A DNA stretch of 64,000 nt from Fidelibacterota bacterium. GTDB lineage: Bacteria > Fidelibacterota > Marinisomatia > Marinisomatales > UBA1611. Positions within the stretch are counted from its first letter, which is position 1; every line of letters begins with the position of its first letter. The translations under genes were made by a program, and so were the position numbers. Positions 62,935 through 64,000 of the stretch are shown in pieces. The notes beneath the pieces were generated by a model, which saw only the letters and a program-made list of their open reading frames with translations, was not told the origin of the DNA and did no database searches. Location: NCBI GenBank assembly GCA_002708715.1, contig PAPB01000022.1:10112-74111 (forward strand). Direction: 5' to 3'.

Positions 62935-63711
62935 TTATTCTTCTTCCTTACTAGATTCATACATACCTGAACTTGAATTATTGGTATCTTGAATAATTTC
63001 TTTATTACTATCCTTAGAATCATTTCCAGATTTTCCTCCTCGAACTTCAAGGACAGCATCAGCTAAGGTAGAAATAATTAGGTTTATTGTTCGCATTGAA
63101 TCATCATTTGCTGGAATTGGATATGTTACTTTACTAGGATCAGTATTAGAATCAACAATAGCAATGACAGGGATATCAAGCCTTTTTGCTTCTTTGATCG
63201 CTGTATCTTCATATTGGGCATCCACAACTATAACTAAGTCTGGCAGCCTTCTCATATCTTTAATTCCTCTATGTTGATCTGCTAGTTTTAATTTTTCACG
63301 GTTAAGCATCTGAGTCTCTTTTTTTGTCATATTTTCATAGAGATTTGATCCTTCTTTTTCTAATAACTTGAGTCTTTTTATACTTTTCTTAATTGTAGAA
63401 AAATTAGTTAATGTGCCACCAAGCCATCTTTCAACAATATAAAACATAGAACATCTATCTGCTTCTTGCTGAACTATATCTTGCGCCTGTTTTTTTGTTC
63501 CTACAAAAAGAATTTCACCATTTTTACTAACAATTTTTTTTACAAATGAAGAAGCTTCCTGAATCGAACGGATAGTAGATTCTAAATCAATAATATGTAC
63601 ACCGTTTTTTTCAGATAGTATATAAGGTTTAAAATTTGGATTCCATTTATGAGTAACATGACCAAAATGTGCACCACTTCCTAACAAATCTTTGAATTTT
63701 ACATCTGCCAT
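62935..63711 (-). CDS. rpsB: 30S ribosomal protein uS2
   Basis: 258 residues: core S2 with LLGSGAHFGHVTHKWNPNFK near the start, ERWLGGTLTNFSTIKKSI and PDLVIVVDAQYEDTAIKEAK, ending at about 225. A Ser/Asn/Asp/Glu-rich tail (GNDSKDSNKEIIQD to SSKEEE) follows; such acidic tails vary between phyla. The gene sits in the conserved rpsI-rpsB-tsf order, 9 nt after rpsI. Confidence 0.98.
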   Translation of the reverse strand: MADVKFKDLLGSGAHFGHVTHKWNPNFKPYILSEKNGVHIIDLESTIRSIQEASSFVKKIVSKNGEILFVGTKKQAQDIVQQEADRCSMFYIVERWLGGTLTNFSTIKKSIKRLKLLEKEGSNLYENMTKKETQMLNREKLKLADQHRGIKDMRRLPDLVIVVDAQYEDTAIKEAKRLDIPVIAIVDSNTDPSKVTYPIPANDDSMRTINLIISTLADAVLEVRGGKSGNDSKDSNKEIIQDTNNSSSGMYESSKEEE

Positions 63712-63720
63712 AATATTATA

Positions 63721-64000
63721 CTAACGTTTTGAAAATTGGAAATTCTTTCTTGCTCCAGGTTGTCCAGGCTTTTTCCGTTCAACTTTCCTAGAGTCACGAG
63801 TTAAGAATCCTCTTTCTTTTAAAATTTTTCTATGATCTTCATTAATTGCATTCAAAGCTCTAGCAATACCCAGTCTAATAGCGCCAGCTTGTCCTGTTAA
63901 ACCTCCACCATTCACATTAATAACAATATCATATAATTTTTCAGATTCCAATGCCACCAATGGCTGCATAACAATAGTGGCTAAAGTATCTCTACATAAA
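63721..64000 (-). CDS. rpsI: 30S ribosomal protein uS9, 5' end outside the window
   Basis: The C-terminal 93 codons of S9. The reading frame stays open past the ATG at 63969 to the window edge, giving [18 protein letters not shown], which matches the internal FPRETLRMxVRQPL region of full-length S9 (about 130 aa). Hence the internal Met is not the start. The C-terminus has [37 protein letters not shown] and the invariant FSKR end. rplM is expected just beyond the window. Confidence 0.95.
   Translation of the reverse strand, partial: LCRDTLATIVMQPLVALESEKLYDIVINVNGGGLTGQAGAIRLGIARALNAINEDHRKILKERGFLTRDSRKVERKKPGQPGARKNFQFSKR

Noticed and set aside
62931-63059. 43-codon N-terminal extension of tsf
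   Set aside because: It overlaps rpsB in another frame, and the EF-Ts family start is at the ATG at 62930.

Overview
The window is A+T-rich, densely coding and almost entirely on the minus strand; only four genes (a GNAT-like protein, a YyaL-type thioredoxin-domain protein, a GltP-type symporter and nrdJ) are on the plus strand. The gene set points to a diderm bacterium with an outer membrane: lipoboxes, an outer-membrane-type beta barrel, an LppC-like protein, DsbD/TlpA and HtrA. The C-terminus of the 1258-residue exoprotein (NFPNPFNPTTEIRFDIP, ending in a FlgD-like GMYFY...KKMLFLK module) is the kind of sorting tail common in Marinimicrobia (SAR406) and relatives of Bacteroidetes/Ignavibacteria. 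Together with the low G+C and the marine-looking transporter and sulfotransferase content, I infer a Marinimicrobia-like organism; this is inference, since no rRNA is present.

Layout, left to right. (1) 1-17.4 kb, minus strand: pyrF-pyrE-cyclophilin lipoprotein-patatin-dsbD-tlpA-M1 peptidase fused to a barrel-secreted multidomain exoprotein-htrA-ileS-start of a DksA/TraR gene. Perfect intrinsic terminators follow the exoprotein gene and htrA. (2) 17.5-24 kb: a GNAT gene, a sodium:solute symporter coupled to a PD-(D/E)XK nuclease, a YyaL homologue, GltP, and a rod-shaped inverted-repeat element that resembles a 6S-type RNA. (3) 24.2-35.6 kb: a tightly overlapping operon hflX, BatA-like, polyprenol kinase-like, PASTA, rsmB, fmt, def, yajC, histidine kinase, YfhO. 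(4) 35.6-41.2 kb: two sulfotransferase-like genes interleaved with three family-2 glycosyltransferases, probably a surface-glycan cassette, plus a LolB/DUF4292-like lipoprotein. (5) 41.2-51.3 kb: TPR protein, GAF-GGDEF diguanylate cyclase, anti-sigma, ECF sigma, holA, putP-like, uppP, pgeF and an LppC-like TPR/periplasmic-binding protein. (6) 51.3-56.3 kb: a SmpA-like lipoprotein coupled to an enormous secreted MORN-repeat protein (about 57 repeats) whose reading frame is broken near its 3' end by a single-base shift. (7) 56.4-58.3 kb: der with a truncated YigZ remnant downstream and two tiny overlapping ORFs upstream. (8) 58.6-64 kb: class II ribonucleotide reductase nrdJ on plus, converging on the conserved rpsI-rpsB-tsf-pyrH-frr cluster.

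Many minus-strand junctions are 1-4 nt overlaps (ATGA, GTGA, TTGA, TAATG), so much of the window is probably expressed as long translationally coupled operons. Several starts are GTG or TTG. Where a Shine-Dalgarno-like sequence or family length decided between starts, I moved the start and say so in the entry. No tRNA, rRNA, insertion sequence, prophage or CRISPR array was seen. The items most worth follow-up are the MORN solenoid locus with its frameshift, the 24.04-24.21 kb structured element, and the micro-ORF pair in front of der.
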